From Prochlorococcus sp. AG-409-D09 (GTDB lineage: Bacteria; Cyanobacteriota; Cyanobacteriia; PCC-6307; Cyanobiaceae): a DNA stretch of 64,000 nt. The number at the start of each line of letters is the position of its first letter. The stretch's first letter is position 1. The stretch spans positions 1 to 64,000 of the forward strand of contig QCJQ01000004.1 in the NCBI GenBank assembly GCA_003215935.1. The letters are read 5' to 3'. Both the position numbers and the translations under genes were made by a program. Below are positions 45,050 through 54,498 of the stretch, one piece after another. The notes beneath the pieces were generated by a model. The model saw only the letters and a list, made by a program, of their open reading frames with translations. It was not told the origin of the DNA and ran no database searches.

Positions 45050-46477
45050 TCATGTTTTTAGTATTGCAGATGCTGCCAGGTGGCCACTCATTGTTGCACC
45101 TTCCATTGAATCAATGTAATCCTGCTTAGTGAAGCTGCCTGCTAAGAAGAAGTTTTCTAAAGGTGTTGATTGACTTGGCCTGAAAGGTTCCATGCCTGGA
45201 GCTTCTCTATACAGGGAATGAGAAAGTTTTACTACATTGCTCCATATGAGATTTAAATTCTTGGAAGAAGGGAAAAGTTGTCTTACTTGGTTATCAGTAT
45301 GAGTAACAATTTGTTCAACTGATGCTGTTATCCAAGGATCCCCTGGAGTTAAAACACATTGCAGTAAAGATCCTTCTCCTTTTTTTTGATAATCTTCTGG
45401 GCTAGCTAGGGCAAGATCCGCAAAACAACTGAAGTCAGCATCAGCAGTATAAAGTAAATTATCTAATCCTGAAGCTTCATTTAGATTTTGACGAGCTGAT
45501 TTGTTTTTTATTTCCGTTACCCATCCGTCATATCTTAACTGAACTGTTGCAACTGGAACTGCGTCAAGTTGAAAAATTGAATTAAATTCAGGAAATCTTC
45601 TCCATTCTCTAGGAATCATTCTTTTGATTCCTGGCACATCGCATGCAGCAAGGTATTTATCTGCTTTAAAGTCGATTTCTCCCTTTGGAGTATCAAGAGA
45701 TAATGATGTTACTGATGGGATTGTTTTATCTTCGAATTTAATTTTTGATACTCGATGATTTAAATGTAATTTGCCACCTTTGGCTGTTATATATTCCAAA
45801 ATGGGCTTCGTAAGCCATTTATGCGGCGAACCTTTTAACAAATTTAGTTTGGAAGCTTCTGTCTTGGAAGCAAACATCATAAATATAGTAAGCATGCATC
45901 TTGCAGATATTTCTTCGCAATCAATAAAACCAAGAGCATATGCAATTGGATTCCACATTCTTTCTATACTTTTCTGACTCCCACCATGATTTAAAAACCA
46001 TTGTTGAAAACTAATAGAATCAAGTGCTCTGATTGTTTTCATGGCACCTTCATAATCAATTAATCCTCTGACTATTGGACTAGTTCCTAGAGCAATAGCA
46101 TTTCTGAGTTTGTCAATCCAATTCAATTGAGGCGTTGTAAAAAAAGCTTTTAAGCCATTGAAAGGAGCACCTAATAGAAAACGAAAATCTAAGGACTTAA
46201 TATCTCCACCTTGATTAACGAACAAGTGAGTGTGATCTTTGGGTAATAGGTTTTCTATTGCTCCAACTTTTTTCATTAACGCAAAAAGATTTTTGTAATT
46301 GAAGAAGAAAACATGGAGCCCCATTTCTATATGGTTGCCATCTGAATCTTCCCAGCTACCAACTTTTCCTCCTATAAAAGGCCTAGCTTCGAAGATTTCT
46401 ACTTCATGGCCAGCATCGACAAGATCGACGGCAGCCGTAAGGCCTGCTAAGCCAGCGCCAACTATTGCAACCTTCAC
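45050..46477 (-). CDS. crtQ: zeta-carotene desaturase
   Basis: FAD-dependent desaturase of the plant/cyanobacterial carotenoid route (zeta-carotene to lycopene). The protein has 475 residues, starting [20 protein letters not shown]; then [36 protein letters not shown], and the C-terminal [20 protein letters not shown] with [11 protein letters not shown]. These match CrtQ/ZDS; the related phytoene desaturase CrtP differs in the C-terminal block. Divergent from the SufA-type gene. Confidence 0.93.
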   Translation of the reverse strand: MKVAIVGAGLAGLTAAVDLVDAGHEVEIFEARPFIGGKVGSWEDSDGNHIEMGLHVFFFNYKNLFALMKKVGAIENLLPKDHTHLFVNQGGDIKSLDFRFLLGAPFNGLKAFFTTPQLNWIDKLRNAIALGTSPIVRGLIDYEGAMKTIRALDSISFQQWFLNHGGSQKSIERMWNPIAYALGFIDCEEISARCMLTIFMMFASKTEASKLNLLKGSPHKWLTKPILEYITAKGGKLHLNHRVSKIKFEDKTIPSVTSLSLDTPKGEIDFKADKYLAACDVPGIKRMIPREWRRFPEFNSIFQLDAVPVATVQLRYDGWVTEIKNKSARQNLNEASGLDNLLYTADADFSCFADLALASPEDYQKKGEGSLLQCVLTPGDPWITASVEQIVTHTDNQVRQLFPSSKNLNLIWSNVVKLSHSLYREAPGMEPFRPSQSTPLENFFLAGSFTKQDYIDSMEGATMSGHLAASAILKT

Positions 46478-46587
46478 TCGTTTAAGGAGAATAATTTTTT
46501 ATTCTATAAATAGTAAATCCAGTTGGATACAAGACACAATTTCCATTCCTTACATACAGTATAGAAACATTCAAACTATTTTAGATT

Positions 46588-46983
46588 GTGTCTATTTCGT
46601 CAGAAGACCTATCCAAGACGCATACAGCTCAGGATGGTAAAGGGATTTTGATTACTGGCACTGCAATGAGTCAGTTATCCAAACTTTGCAAAGAACAAGG
46701 AGGAGATAAATCTTTACGTGTAGGAGTTCGATCTGGAGGGTGTAGTGGTATGAGTTACACAATGGATTTTGTTTCGTCTTCTGATATTAATCAAGATGAT
46801 GAGGTTTATGAATACATTCCAGAAGAAGGATCTTCTTTTAAAGTGATTTGTGATCCCAAAAGCCTTCTTTATATTTATGGGATGCAATTAGACTTCAGTA
46901 CAGATTTGATTGGAGGAGGTTTTAATTTTACTAATCCTAATGCTACTCAAACATGTGGCTGTGGTAGTTCTTTTGCTGTTTAA
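46588..46983 (+). CDS. sufA: SufA/IscA-type iron-sulfur carrier
   Basis: A-type carrier that passes Fe-S clusters to apo-proteins. 131 residues from GTG 46588, with the three ligand cysteines GGCSGMSY and TCGCGSSF, and the core GFNFTNPNATQT. The first 25 residues are extra and polar. It lies away from the suf operon, as usual in cyanobacteria. Closest by wording to cyanobacterial SufA; IscA is a possible alternative. Confidence 0.92.
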   Translation: MSISSEDLSKTHTAQDGKGILITGTAMSQLSKLCKEQGGDKSLRVGVRSGGCSGMSYTMDFVSSSDINQDDEVYEYIPEEGSSFKVICDPKSLLYIYGMQLDFSTDLIGGGFNFTNPNATQTCGCGSSFAV

Positions 46984-47021
46984 GCTTTAACTAATTATTG
47001 TCAATTTAATAGTTTTTAGTA

Positions 47022-47441
47022 ATGAATTCATCTGAAGAAAATCTTTTTAATAATGCAATGACTCGATATCAATCGGGTGCTTCAGCAACTGAGATAATAA
47101 AAGATTTTGAGAAGATCACATCATCTTCTCCAAATAGTGCAGCTGGTTGGACTTGTCTTGCCTGGTTGCAATTATTATGTGAAAGAAATAAAGATGCACT
47201 TTATTCTGCCCGATTAGCTGTTAAGTTAAATGCGCAAGATCCACAAGCAAGAATTAATTTAAGTCTAGCTTTACTCGAGACTAAATCAAAAGGTGTAAGA
47301 GAGCAGATAGATTTTGTTAAACGAGCCTTATTAGTTTTACCTGAACTGGAAAAAGAACTCAAAGCATCAATAGAAGATGGAATGAAGCGAAAATCTAATT
47401 GGCAAGCTTTAATAAAGATTAAAAAATGGTTAGATCTTTAG
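47022..47441 (+). CDS. TPR-repeat protein, 139 aa
   Basis: Helical repeat pattern over residues 10-135: NAMTRYQSGASATEIIKDFE, SAAGWTCLAWLQLLCERN, DALYSARLAVKLNAQDPQAR, with TPR-like spacing. It follows the SufA-type gene by 38 bp on the same strand. No specific partner can be named. Confidence 0.78.
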   Translation: MNSSEENLFNNAMTRYQSGASATEIIKDFEKITSSSPNSAAGWTCLAWLQLLCERNKDALYSARLAVKLNAQDPQARINLSLALLETKSKGVREQIDFVKRALLVLPELEKELKASIEDGMKRKSNWQALIKIKKWLDL

Positions 47442-47471
47442 TTTATTGATTGTTTAAAATAATTAATTATT

Positions 47472-48401
47472 TTACCTAGTTATTTCTGAAAGAGCTGAAT
47501 TTAATTGAGGGTATTGGAACTTATAGCCAAGTTGATTAATTCTATTGGATTGAACGTATTGCCCCTCTAGAACTACTTTTGCTCCATCTCCAAGAAGCAA
47601 TTTAAGTATTGTTCCAGGGACCGGTAATAGGCTTGGCCTGCCTAGAGTTCTTCCTAAAGTTTCAGAGAATTCATTCATAGATACTGGATGCGGAGAAACA
47701 CCATTGACTACTCCTTCCCATGATTGGTTATGCAATGATTCAACTATTATTTGGCAAAGATCGCATCTATGAATCCAACTTATCCATTGTTTCCCATTGC
47801 CTATTGGACCTCCAAAACCTGCTTTAAAAATAGGAAGCATCTTTCTTAAGGCCCCCCCATCTGCCCCGAGTACTAAGCCTATTCTTAAAATTAATAGTCT
47901 TGTTCCTACAGGTTTTTTTCGTGCAATTGTTTCCCATTCTTTGCAGAGGCCTGCAAGAAAATCATTGCCATGATTACTTTCTTCGTGAAAAGTTGCGTTT
48001 TGGCTGGTTCCATAAAATCCAATTGCTGAAGCGTTTATAAGGATCTTTGGTGGTTTTTTCATACTAGATATTGCATTAATCAATATTTTTGTTGTATTTA
48101 CCCTGCTATTAAATAAAATCTTACAGTGATCAGGCGTCCATCTTTTTTCCGCAATTGGCTCTCCTGCAAGATTTATAACACCTTCACAGTTAATTAATGC
48201 TTTTTTAAGCTCTTTATTAAGTAAAAATTTCTCTTTAGAAGGATCTTCTTTGATATATGAGATTTTGTGCACGTTTTCTTTAAGCTGTTTCTTGTTTGGA
48301 CTTTTTCTGCTGACAATTGTTAGCTGATGTCCTGCTTTTATTAATTGAGGAATTAATTCTCTACCTATAAACCCAGTACAGCCAATAAGAAGTAAACGCA
48401 T
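47472..48401 (-). CDS. TIGR01777-family NAD-dependent epimerase (YfcH-like)
   Basis: 309-residue SDR-type Rossmann protein: LLIGCTGFIGRELIPQLIKA, VINLAGEPIAEKRW, LINASAIGFYG and RIGLVLGADGGALRKMLPIF. The family is often mislabelled as a cell-division inhibitor (SulA) on weak similarity; it is a Rossmann-fold nucleotide-sugar epimerase-like protein. Conserved near carotenoid and photosynthesis genes in cyanobacteria and in plants. Full length. Confidence 0.9.
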   Translation of the reverse strand: MRLLLIGCTGFIGRELIPQLIKAGHQLTIVSRKSPNKKQLKENVHKISYIKEDPSKEKFLLNKELKKALINCEGVINLAGEPIAEKRWTPDHCKILFNSRVNTTKILINAISSMKKPPKILINASAIGFYGTSQNATFHEESNHGNDFLAGLCKEWETIARKKPVGTRLLILRIGLVLGADGGALRKMLPIFKAGFGGPIGNGKQWISWIHRCDLCQIIVESLHNQSWEGVVNGVSPHPVSMNEFSETLGRTLGRPSLLPVPGTILKLLLGDGAKVVLEGQYVQSNRINQLGYKFQYPQLNSALSEITR

Positions 48402-48563
48402 AAAAGTATGAATAAGCTTTTTTCAAGGATAGAGACCTTGTTGTCTTGATGAGGAAATAAAATCTATATATTTTTATTCTATCTCTCAAATTAATAGGGC
48501 TCTTTCAGAGAAGCTTGTTAATTTTGATAGATGATCGTTTTTTGATCCTACATTCTAATTGCT

Positions 48564-48809
48564 ATGACAGAAGACAATGCTCCCAGTAAGGCTCCTAAAA
48601 AATTTCGTAAAGGGGATTTAGTTAGGTTAAACCGTGAAAAATATTTAGGTAGTCTTGAATCATTGGCAAGTGATCAAGATCCTCCCAGCTATGTATTTGA
48701 TGGTCCAGGAGAATTATTATCTATTAAGGGTGAATATTGCCAGTTAAGATGGAGACGTCCCGTACCAGATGTTTGGCTGAGGATAGATCAATTGGAAACT
48801 TGGTCTTAA
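48564..48809 (+). CDS. ndhO: NDH-1 subunit O
   Basis: 81-residue cyanobacterial-specific subunit of photosynthetic complex I. KKFRKGDLVRLNREKYLGSL and YVFDGPGELLSIKGEYCQLR, ending RRPVPDVWLRIDQLETW, match NdhO. ATG 48564. Convergent with the J-domain gene. Confidence 0.93.
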   Translation: MTEDNAPSKAPKKFRKGDLVRLNREKYLGSLESLASDQDPPSYVFDGPGELLSIKGEYCQLRWRRPVPDVWLRIDQLETWS

Positions 48810-48820
48810 TTCTTTATTCT

Positions 48821-49525
48821 TTAATATATATTTTTTTTTATCTCTTTTAATTCATATTTTTTTTTCTTGGCTTCTTTAAGCATTTCTTTCCCATCATGCA
48901 AGTATTGATCAACATAGCCCATTGTATATCTTTCGAATTCTTTTAACGAATCGCTGGTTTGAGATAAGCAATGATAAAGTGTTAAGCTAAACTCTTTCAT
49001 GCTGTATGGAGTAGGCATGGATTGATAAATGTCTTGAACTTTTTTAATCTTTTTATTACTTTCTTCAAGATACTGACAAAAATCATTCATTAAAATATCA
49101 TCATAAGGATCAGCTGATAGCTCTTTTATTTTTGATGCAAATGGATTAATAATTTGATTCAGTAATTTGTTTATTGGCTCATAAACATTTTTTATCCAAA
49201 TAGATATCTTCTTATCTTCATCTGCAAATCCACCTTTATTTTTTTTGACATTTTTTGTTATTACATTGTTTCTTTTAGATCTTGATATAGTGTCTTTTTT
49301 TAGTGCATCATGCCTTATCTTTTCAAGGTCATATTTTGCTCTTGTTTCTTTGTCTCTTAAAATTTCCCATGCAGCATTTATTGAAATGATTTTATGTTTA
49401 TCTCCTCCTGCGTCTGGGTGATGTGTTTTAACTAATCTTATAAAAGATTTCTTTATTTCATGAAAGTTGGCATCCTCTTTTACTTCAAGGACTTTATAAG
49501 CATCAATATGAAAATTTTTATTCAT
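48821..49525 (-). CDS. J-domain protein
   Basis: 234 residues with an N-terminal J domain (about 7-68): YKVLEVKEDANFHEIKKSFI, the HPD motif in VKTHHPDAGGD, and AAWEILRDKETRAKYD. The rest is charged and helical, without the G/F, zinc-finger or CTD regions of DnaJ, so it is a type III co-chaperone. Its ATG overlaps the cysK stop by 4 bp. Confidence 0.88.
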   Translation of the reverse strand: MNKNFHIDAYKVLEVKEDANFHEIKKSFIRLVKTHHPDAGGDKHKIISINAAWEILRDKETRAKYDLEKIRHDALKKDTISRSKRNNVITKNVKKNKGGFADEDKKISIWIKNVYEPINKLLNQIINPFASKIKELSADPYDDILMNDFCQYLEESNKKIKKVQDIYQSMPTPYSMKEFSLTLYHCLSQTSDSLKEFERYTMGYVDQYLHDGKEMLKEAKKKKYELKEIKKNIY

Positions 49526-50490
49526 AAATATCCATCTCTTCTCGCTTCAAATGAGGAAAAGTTATTAAACATAGGTGTTGATAGATATCTCTCCCCAAAA
49601 CTTGGAAGTATTACTACAAGGCGCTTATTTGTCATTTCTTCTCTGCATCCTATTTTTAAGGCGGCTGCTACTGCTGCGCCACTACTGATGCCGCTTAGTA
49701 GTCCTTCTTCATTAGCTAATCGTCTCCCAATATTCAATGCTTCATAATCTGAGATCGTTATTATTTCGTTGATTTGATTTGTATCTAGTACCTTAGGAAT
49801 GAATCCAGCTCCTATTCCTTGAATTTGGTGGGCGCCTGCTTTCCCACCAGAAAGGACCGGACTAGATGAAGGTTCTACAGCGAAAACTTGAAGATTAGGG
49901 TTTTTTTTCTTGAGTAATTTTGAACATCCTGTAATAGTCCCACCAGTTCCTACACCTGTAATCAGCCCATCTATTCTCCCTTCGCAATCTGTCCATATTT
50001 CTTCTCCAGTAGTTCTTTCATGAATCTCAGGATTAGAAGCATTATCAAATTGTTGCAAGAGATAAGAATTGGGAATGGAACTCACTAATTCTTTGGCTAA
50101 TTCAATTGCTCCTTGTATTCCTTCCTTCCCAGGTGTGAGTTGTAATTCGGCTCCATAAGCACGAAGAATAGATCTTCTTTCTGTACTCATAGTATCTGGC
50201 ATTGTAAGGATTAATCTGTATCCCTTGGCTGCGGCAACCATTGCAAGAGCAATACCAGTATTGCCACTTGTAGGTTCTATGAGAACTGTCTTGCCTGGAC
50301 AAATTATTCCTGAAGATTCAGCAGACTCAACCATCGCGCCTGCTATTCGATCTTTTACCGATGCTGTCGGATTAAAGCTTTCTAGCTTGGCGATTAATTC
50401 AGCCTTGCATTTAAATACTTTAGGTAAGCGATTTAGGCGAACCAAGGGAGTGTGACCAACTAGAGCGGTTATATCAGGAGCAATAGTCAT
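49522..50490 (-). CDS. cysK: cysteine synthase A
   Basis: O-acetylserine (thiol)-lyase making cysteine from sulfide. The protein has 322 residues: PLVRLNRLPKVF, PLP lysine in NPTASVKDRIAGAMVE, TSGNTGIALAMVAAAKGY, GVGTGGTITGCSKLLKKKNP, and EEGLLSGISSGAAVAAALKI. Full length. Links downstream of the sulfate-reduction gene cysH and upstream of SufS. Confidence 0.95.
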   Translation of the reverse strand: MTIAPDITALVGHTPLVRLNRLPKVFKCKAELIAKLESFNPTASVKDRIAGAMVESAESSGIICPGKTVLIEPTSGNTGIALAMVAAAKGYRLILTMPDTMSTERRSILRAYGAELQLTPGKEGIQGAIELAKELVSSIPNSYLLQQFDNASNPEIHERTTGEEIWTDCEGRIDGLITGVGTGGTITGCSKLLKKKNPNLQVFAVEPSSSPVLSGGKAGAHQIQGIGAGFIPKVLDTNQINEIITISDYEALNIGRRLANEEGLLSGISSGAAVAAALKIGCREEMTNKRLVVILPSFGERYLSTPMFNNFSSFEARRDGYL

Positions 50491-50631
50491 GACATTGATA
50501 AAAAACTCCAGATGAATTCAATTGAAGAATTTCATATGAGTTTATTTATTAGCTATCTTCTTAATGATCTTCTTGATGTGAAATTTTGCTTGCAATATGC
50601 GAGATTTAACTTTGTATCTTAACGAATCTCC

Positions 50632-52248
50632 TTGATTGAGGGAACAATAAAAACTTATAAAACTCCTTATAAAGGCTTGATAATTCTATGGGTTTTGGCA
50701 TGTTTCCTTGCTTTTTTGAGATTAGGGAACCTCCCTCTTAGAGACTTTGATGAAGCCACTGTAGCGAGGGTTGCTTTTGAGTTTCTTGATCAAAAGGGAT
50801 GGGAGAGACTGCTCCCATCAATTTGGAATGAGCCTTATCTTAATAAACCTCCTGGATTGCATTGGTTGATTTCTTTGGCAATGAATTTAGATATAAAGCT
50901 TCTAGATAGAACAGATTCATTGCCTTCGGAATTTTCGATTAGATTTGTGCCTGCATTTCTTTCAACTTTTGTTGTTCCTTTAGGTGGATTGATTCAATGG
51001 AAATTAAGACCTAGAGATTACTCTTCATCACTCTTTACTGCTGGAATCCTTTTAACTCTTCTACCTATTGTTCGACATGGTCGATTAGCAATGTTAGATG
51101 GAACTCAATTAAGTGCAATAGCTTTTCTTTGGTTTTTATTTGTATCTTTGGATAATACAAAACTTGATACTGTTAGATATTTTTTGTCTGGAATTACTTG
51201 TACTTTCATGCTTCTTTTAAAAGCACCTTTACTTATTCCAGCAATAGTGGCTGCGTTGCCAGCATTAATTATAGAAAAAAGAATAAGAATTGTAGATAAG
51301 TTTTTAACTTGGAGATGGTTTTTTGTTGGTATTTTTCCTGGCTTATTGTGGCACATTTATAATGCTTTTTCTAGAGGTTTAGGTGCAATTTCTCCTTGGT
51401 GGGGAGATGGTGCAGGAAGAGTCTTGTTTGATTCTGGAGCTGGGAGTATTGGAAGTAATCTAGGCTTTTGGGTTTCTTTTATTGAAATAATTGAAGGTGG
51501 TTGGCCATGGCTTTTTTTATGGCCATTAGGAATTGCTTTTGCTTGGTCTAAAAGAAAAGAGAAATGGGGTAGATGGGTTTTGTTCTTACAATTAATCATG
51601 AGTTTATCTATTTTGCCTTTAAAGATGCAACTACCCTGGTATAGCCATCCTTTATGGTTACCATTTTCATTAGTATGTGCCCCAGTAGTTAGTGCAATAA
51701 TTCGACCAGATTTTAGTCGGAATTGGATCTCAGAGAAGTCATTAAAATTTATTTCAGTTATATTATTTTTTGTTGGATTATTATTAACTGCAATACCTTT
51801 ATTTTTTCTTGGCTTTAAAGAATATCTTCCTTTATTGTTATCTGTTGGAATTTCTTGGTTGATTGCTGGTAAATGTTTACTTAGTCAAGCTAGAAAAGAC
51901 AGGATTCTTGGTATTTTTACATTATTTTGTGGAAGCTACATTTCTCTGATGCTTTTGATGTCTTCCCCGTTATGGCTATGGGAGTTGAATGAAAATTGGG
52001 ATGTAAGGCCTGTTGCAGAAATGGTAAGGAATAGTCAACAATTAGAAGTTTTTATCGAAGGAAGTTATCAACGACCTAGTCTAAATTGGTATGCAAAAAA
52101 GAAAATCTTAGAATGGGATAAATCTAAAAAATTTCAAATGCTTATAACAAATAATGCTAATAAGATCCTGAAGAATGATGATTCTCATAAATGTATATTA
52201 GTTGATAATTATCGGGAGTGGTCCTTGATTAAATGCGATAATATTTAA
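50632..52248 (+). CDS. GT39/ArnT-like membrane glycosyltransferase
   Basis: 538 residues from TTG 50632 and about ten membrane helices. The first lumenal loop carries LPLRDFDEATVARVAFEFL with the acidic pair near DFDEA, and NEPYLNKPPGLHWLISLAM, both typical of PMT/ArnT-type lipid-linked-sugar transferases. The C-terminal soluble part is short. Acceptor and sugar unknown; probably envelope decoration. TTG is the first start in the frame near the conserved region. Confidence 0.85.
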   Translation: MIEGTIKTYKTPYKGLIILWVLACFLAFLRLGNLPLRDFDEATVARVAFEFLDQKGWERLLPSIWNEPYLNKPPGLHWLISLAMNLDIKLLDRTDSLPSEFSIRFVPAFLSTFVVPLGGLIQWKLRPRDYSSSLFTAGILLTLLPIVRHGRLAMLDGTQLSAIAFLWFLFVSLDNTKLDTVRYFLSGITCTFMLLLKAPLLIPAIVAALPALIIEKRIRIVDKFLTWRWFFVGIFPGLLWHIYNAFSRGLGAISPWWGDGAGRVLFDSGAGSIGSNLGFWVSFIEIIEGGWPWLFLWPLGIAFAWSKRKEKWGRWVLFLQLIMSLSILPLKMQLPWYSHPLWLPFSLVCAPVVSAIIRPDFSRNWISEKSLKFISVILFFVGLLLTAIPLFFLGFKEYLPLLLSVGISWLIAGKCLLSQARKDRILGIFTLFCGSYISLMLLMSSPLWLWELNENWDVRPVAEMVRNSQQLEVFIEGSYQRPSLNWYAKKKILEWDKSKKFQMLITNNANKILKNDDSHKCILVDNYREWSLIKCDNI

Positions 52249-52391
52249 GTTTTTATTCTTGGAAATATGAATTTTTATCCTAAAATACTTAGTAGGTTAC
52301 TTTTATTTTCATATCAATATTATTAAAGAAGATTTTGAAGACAATTTCTCTTATTGTTGGTAAGAATTAATTAGTATCAACTTAGAAGTTC

Positions 52392-52655
52392 GTGTACATC
52401 ATTGAATTGGTCTTGAAATTTACTCCTTTTCCTCTATCTGTTCAGCGTATGGAATTAGCGAGTGCACAGTCTCTATACTCTCAAATTATTAAGGCTATCC
52501 AGCAAGGTCATCCCAAATTATTAGAACTTACTTGTGAGAAGGTTGATGGTAAGAAAATTGCAGTTTTGGTTGATGAAATTATAGGAATTCAAATTTATGA
52601 AAAAACATCTTCTTCAAGCGGGAACAAAAAACCTGGTTTTTCTTTTGAGAATTAA
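52392..52655 (+). CDS. UPF0367 family protein, 87 aa
   Basis: Cyanobacterial family of unknown role. Starts GTG 52392; MYIIELVLKFTPFPLSVQRM, then LLELTCEKVDGKKIAVLVDE and IIGIQIYEKTSS are the family blocks. The polar C-terminus is variable. The ABC ATPase gene follows 5 bp downstream. Confidence 0.88.
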   Translation: MYIIELVLKFTPFPLSVQRMELASAQSLYSQIIKAIQQGHPKLLELTCEKVDGKKIAVLVDEIIGIQIYEKTSSSSGNKKPGFSFEN

Positions 52656-52660
52656 TTCGA

Positions 52661-53365
52661 ATGTTTATTCGACCAGTTAATTCTAAAAAGTCTCCAACTC
52701 TTCTTTTAGATCAAGTTAGTTTTACATGGCCCAATGGTGTAAGAGCTCTTGATAAATGCAGTTTCAAGATTGATAAGCCAGGATTATGGATGATAGTTGG
52801 AAGTAATGGCAGTGGTAAAAGTACACTATTCCGTCTAATCAGAGGAATGATTAAGCCTCAGGAAGGCAATATCAAATGTTTTGCGAAGTCTTCATTGGTT
52901 TTTCAGAATCCAGATCATCAGTTACTTTTGCCAACTTGTAGGAGCGATTTGATGTTGAGTATTCCTGATAATTGTGGATATAGAGAACGAACTCTGCGCA
53001 TTCGGAATGCACTGAATCAAGTTGGCTTATGTGGAATGGAAGATAGACCTATTCATACACTTAGTGGAGGCGAGAAGCAGCGTCTAGCTCTTGCTGGCGC
53101 ATTAGTTAGTGAATCTAATTTGTTGCTTTTAGATGAGCCAACAGCGCTTCTTGACCCTCAGAGTCAGCAGTCAATTCTTGAAATTGTTCACAAATTGTCA
53201 ACAGACGGAAATGGAATGATCATCTCTATTTGGATCACCCATCGATTAGAGGAACTTCACTACTGCAATGGAGCTGCAATGATGGATAAGGGAAGAGTAG
53301 GTCCCTGGGAAAAGGGAAAAGATATATTCCATCGAATAAATTCACTTGCAGGGCGGAGGGGATGA
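52661..53365 (+). CDS. ABC transporter ATP-binding protein (ECF/cobalt-type)
   Basis: 234 residues: Walker A GSNGSGKSTL, Q-loop VFQNPDHQLLLPTC, signature LSGGEKQRLALAGAL, Walker B LLLLDEPTALLDPQ and switch IWITHRLEEL. The QNPDHQ wording resembles CbiO/EcfA ATPases. No permease lies nearby, as in the cyanobacterial/plastid stand-alone ATPases of this type. The transported substrate is not identifiable here. tRNA-Asn starts 21 bp after its stop. Confidence 0.88.
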   Translation: MFIRPVNSKKSPTLLLDQVSFTWPNGVRALDKCSFKIDKPGLWMIVGSNGSGKSTLFRLIRGMIKPQEGNIKCFAKSSLVFQNPDHQLLLPTCRSDLMLSIPDNCGYRERTLRIRNALNQVGLCGMEDRPIHTLSGGEKQRLALAGALVSESNLLLLDEPTALLDPQSQQSILEIVHKLSTDGNGMIISIWITHRLEELHYCNGAAMMDKGRVGPWEKGKDIFHRINSLAGRRG

Positions 53366-53386
53366 GAGTTAAGTTCTTGTGTGTAA

Positions 53387-53458
53387 TCCTCGGTAGCTCA
53401 GCGGTAGAGCGATCGGCTGTTAACCGATTGGTCGCAGGTTCGAATCCCGCCCGGGGAG
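53387..53458 (+). tRNA. tRNA-Asn (GTT)
   Basis: 72-nt cloverleaf: acceptor TCCTCGG with CCGGGGA (one T-G wobble), D-arm GCTC/GAGC, anticodon arm ATCGG-CTGTTAA-CCGAT with anticodon GTT, T-loop TTCGAAT, discriminator G. CCA is not encoded. The T-stem GCAGG/CCCGC has an A-C mismatch at its third pair (53436 with 53448); the rest is canonical. Confidence 0.95.
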
Positions 53459-54498
53459 TTTTAATAGAATTATCCTGAAGCTCAGGCAACTTTTTTGCCT
53501 TATAAGTATTTTTTAATCCATTACAAAGATTTAAATGAATTAAGATTCTAAGATTCTTGGAATCTTAAAAATTTTTACTAGCTTTTGTATTATTCTTATA
53601 CATAAATCTCAATGCTTTTATTTCTTGAAATAAAAGAGAATTTGAGCCATATATACTATTGTATTAGATGAATATAAAATCAATTACTCGCATAAAGATA
53701 TCTGCCTTAAATTCTGGATGCTTGCCTTTATATAGTCCTTGTTTAATTTTGATGACACAAAAAATATCCCTAATCGTTATTCAAATATTCAGACTAAAAA
53801 ATATAATATAGAATTAAAAGAATTCGCTAAAAAAAAGTAGGAATTACATTCATTGATGGTGGAGATATAATTAGTGATCAAATTCTTAATTAATTTTCTT
53901 CCTACTCTTAATTAGTTTCTTGAAAACACAACTTCTCATAACGGCTTGAGTGAAATTTTTTTCAAATATTATTGAATTAAGAGATACAGAATTATATGAT
54001 TAAGAAAACATATTTGCCTGTGGGATAAAGGATGTAGAAATTTTAAATTTTTATACTCTGAGATATAGGACTTTCTCTATGACATTCCAATCAGCTTCTC
54101 CAAAAAAGAGAAAGACAGTATCGATATGCTTTTCAGGTCAATTATGATCTATGAAATATGCCTTATGAAATATTTTTTTTGTGATTAGTAGAATTTTTTT
54201 GAAGTTCTATTGAAATTTGTTCAGATTTTTAATGTGTTTTTTCAGGATTTAGAGAAAATTCCTTAACAGAGCGTTGCTTAAATTGGAAGACTTTCTAAAG
54301 ACAGTGGCTTGTATTTTGGCCGTTTTTTCTGAGAGAAGCCAGTCTATGTAAGCTTTCTGGGTGATTTTTTGAATATTTGTTGGTTTTTTGTAATTCTGCA
54401 ATAAAAACAAAATCTTGAGAGAATCGTACAAATTCTTGAATAGCGGCTTTTGCGAGCTAGTTATTCTCTTCCTTTTTGTTCTACTTGAGTCCGATCTG
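53459..54498. other. 1,040-bp gene-poor region before rpaA
   Basis: The longest stretch without a gene in the window. At its left end AGGCAA (53486-53491) pairs with TTGCCT (53497-53502), preceded by an overlapping CCTGA-AGC-TCAGG hairpin; these may end the tRNA transcript. From about 53665 to 53893 there is coding-like sequence broken by a stop and a frameshift, listed separately. The rest (53900-54498) is AT-rich; a 60-residue minus frame at 54249-54431 has no family resemblance. The rpaA promoter must lie at the right end. Confidence 0.6.
53665..53893 (+). pseudogene. possible remnant of a protein-coding gene
   Basis: Read in one frame the stretch gives INYSHKDICLKFWMLAFI, a stop, SLFNFDDTKNIPNRYSNIQT and KKYNIELKEFAKKK, then a stop inside an A8 run at about 53828-53835. 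Adding one A restores a frame reading VGITFIDGGDIISDQILN. The amino-acid mix looks protein-like across both breaks. I cannot name a parent family, and AT-rich DNA can give such frames by chance. Confidence 0.25.

Noticed and set aside
47472-48401. SulA cell-division inhibitor
   Set aside because: The label comes from old misannotation; motifs are of the TIGR01777 Rossmann epimerase family.
54249-54431. 60-codon minus frame in the rpaA upstream region
   Set aside because: AT-rich composition, no ribosome site or family resemblance; ends inside the rpaA leader.
54415-54498. 28-codon extension of RpaA
   Set aside because: Hydrophobic and unlike any RpaA; ATG 54499 gives the exact family N-terminus.
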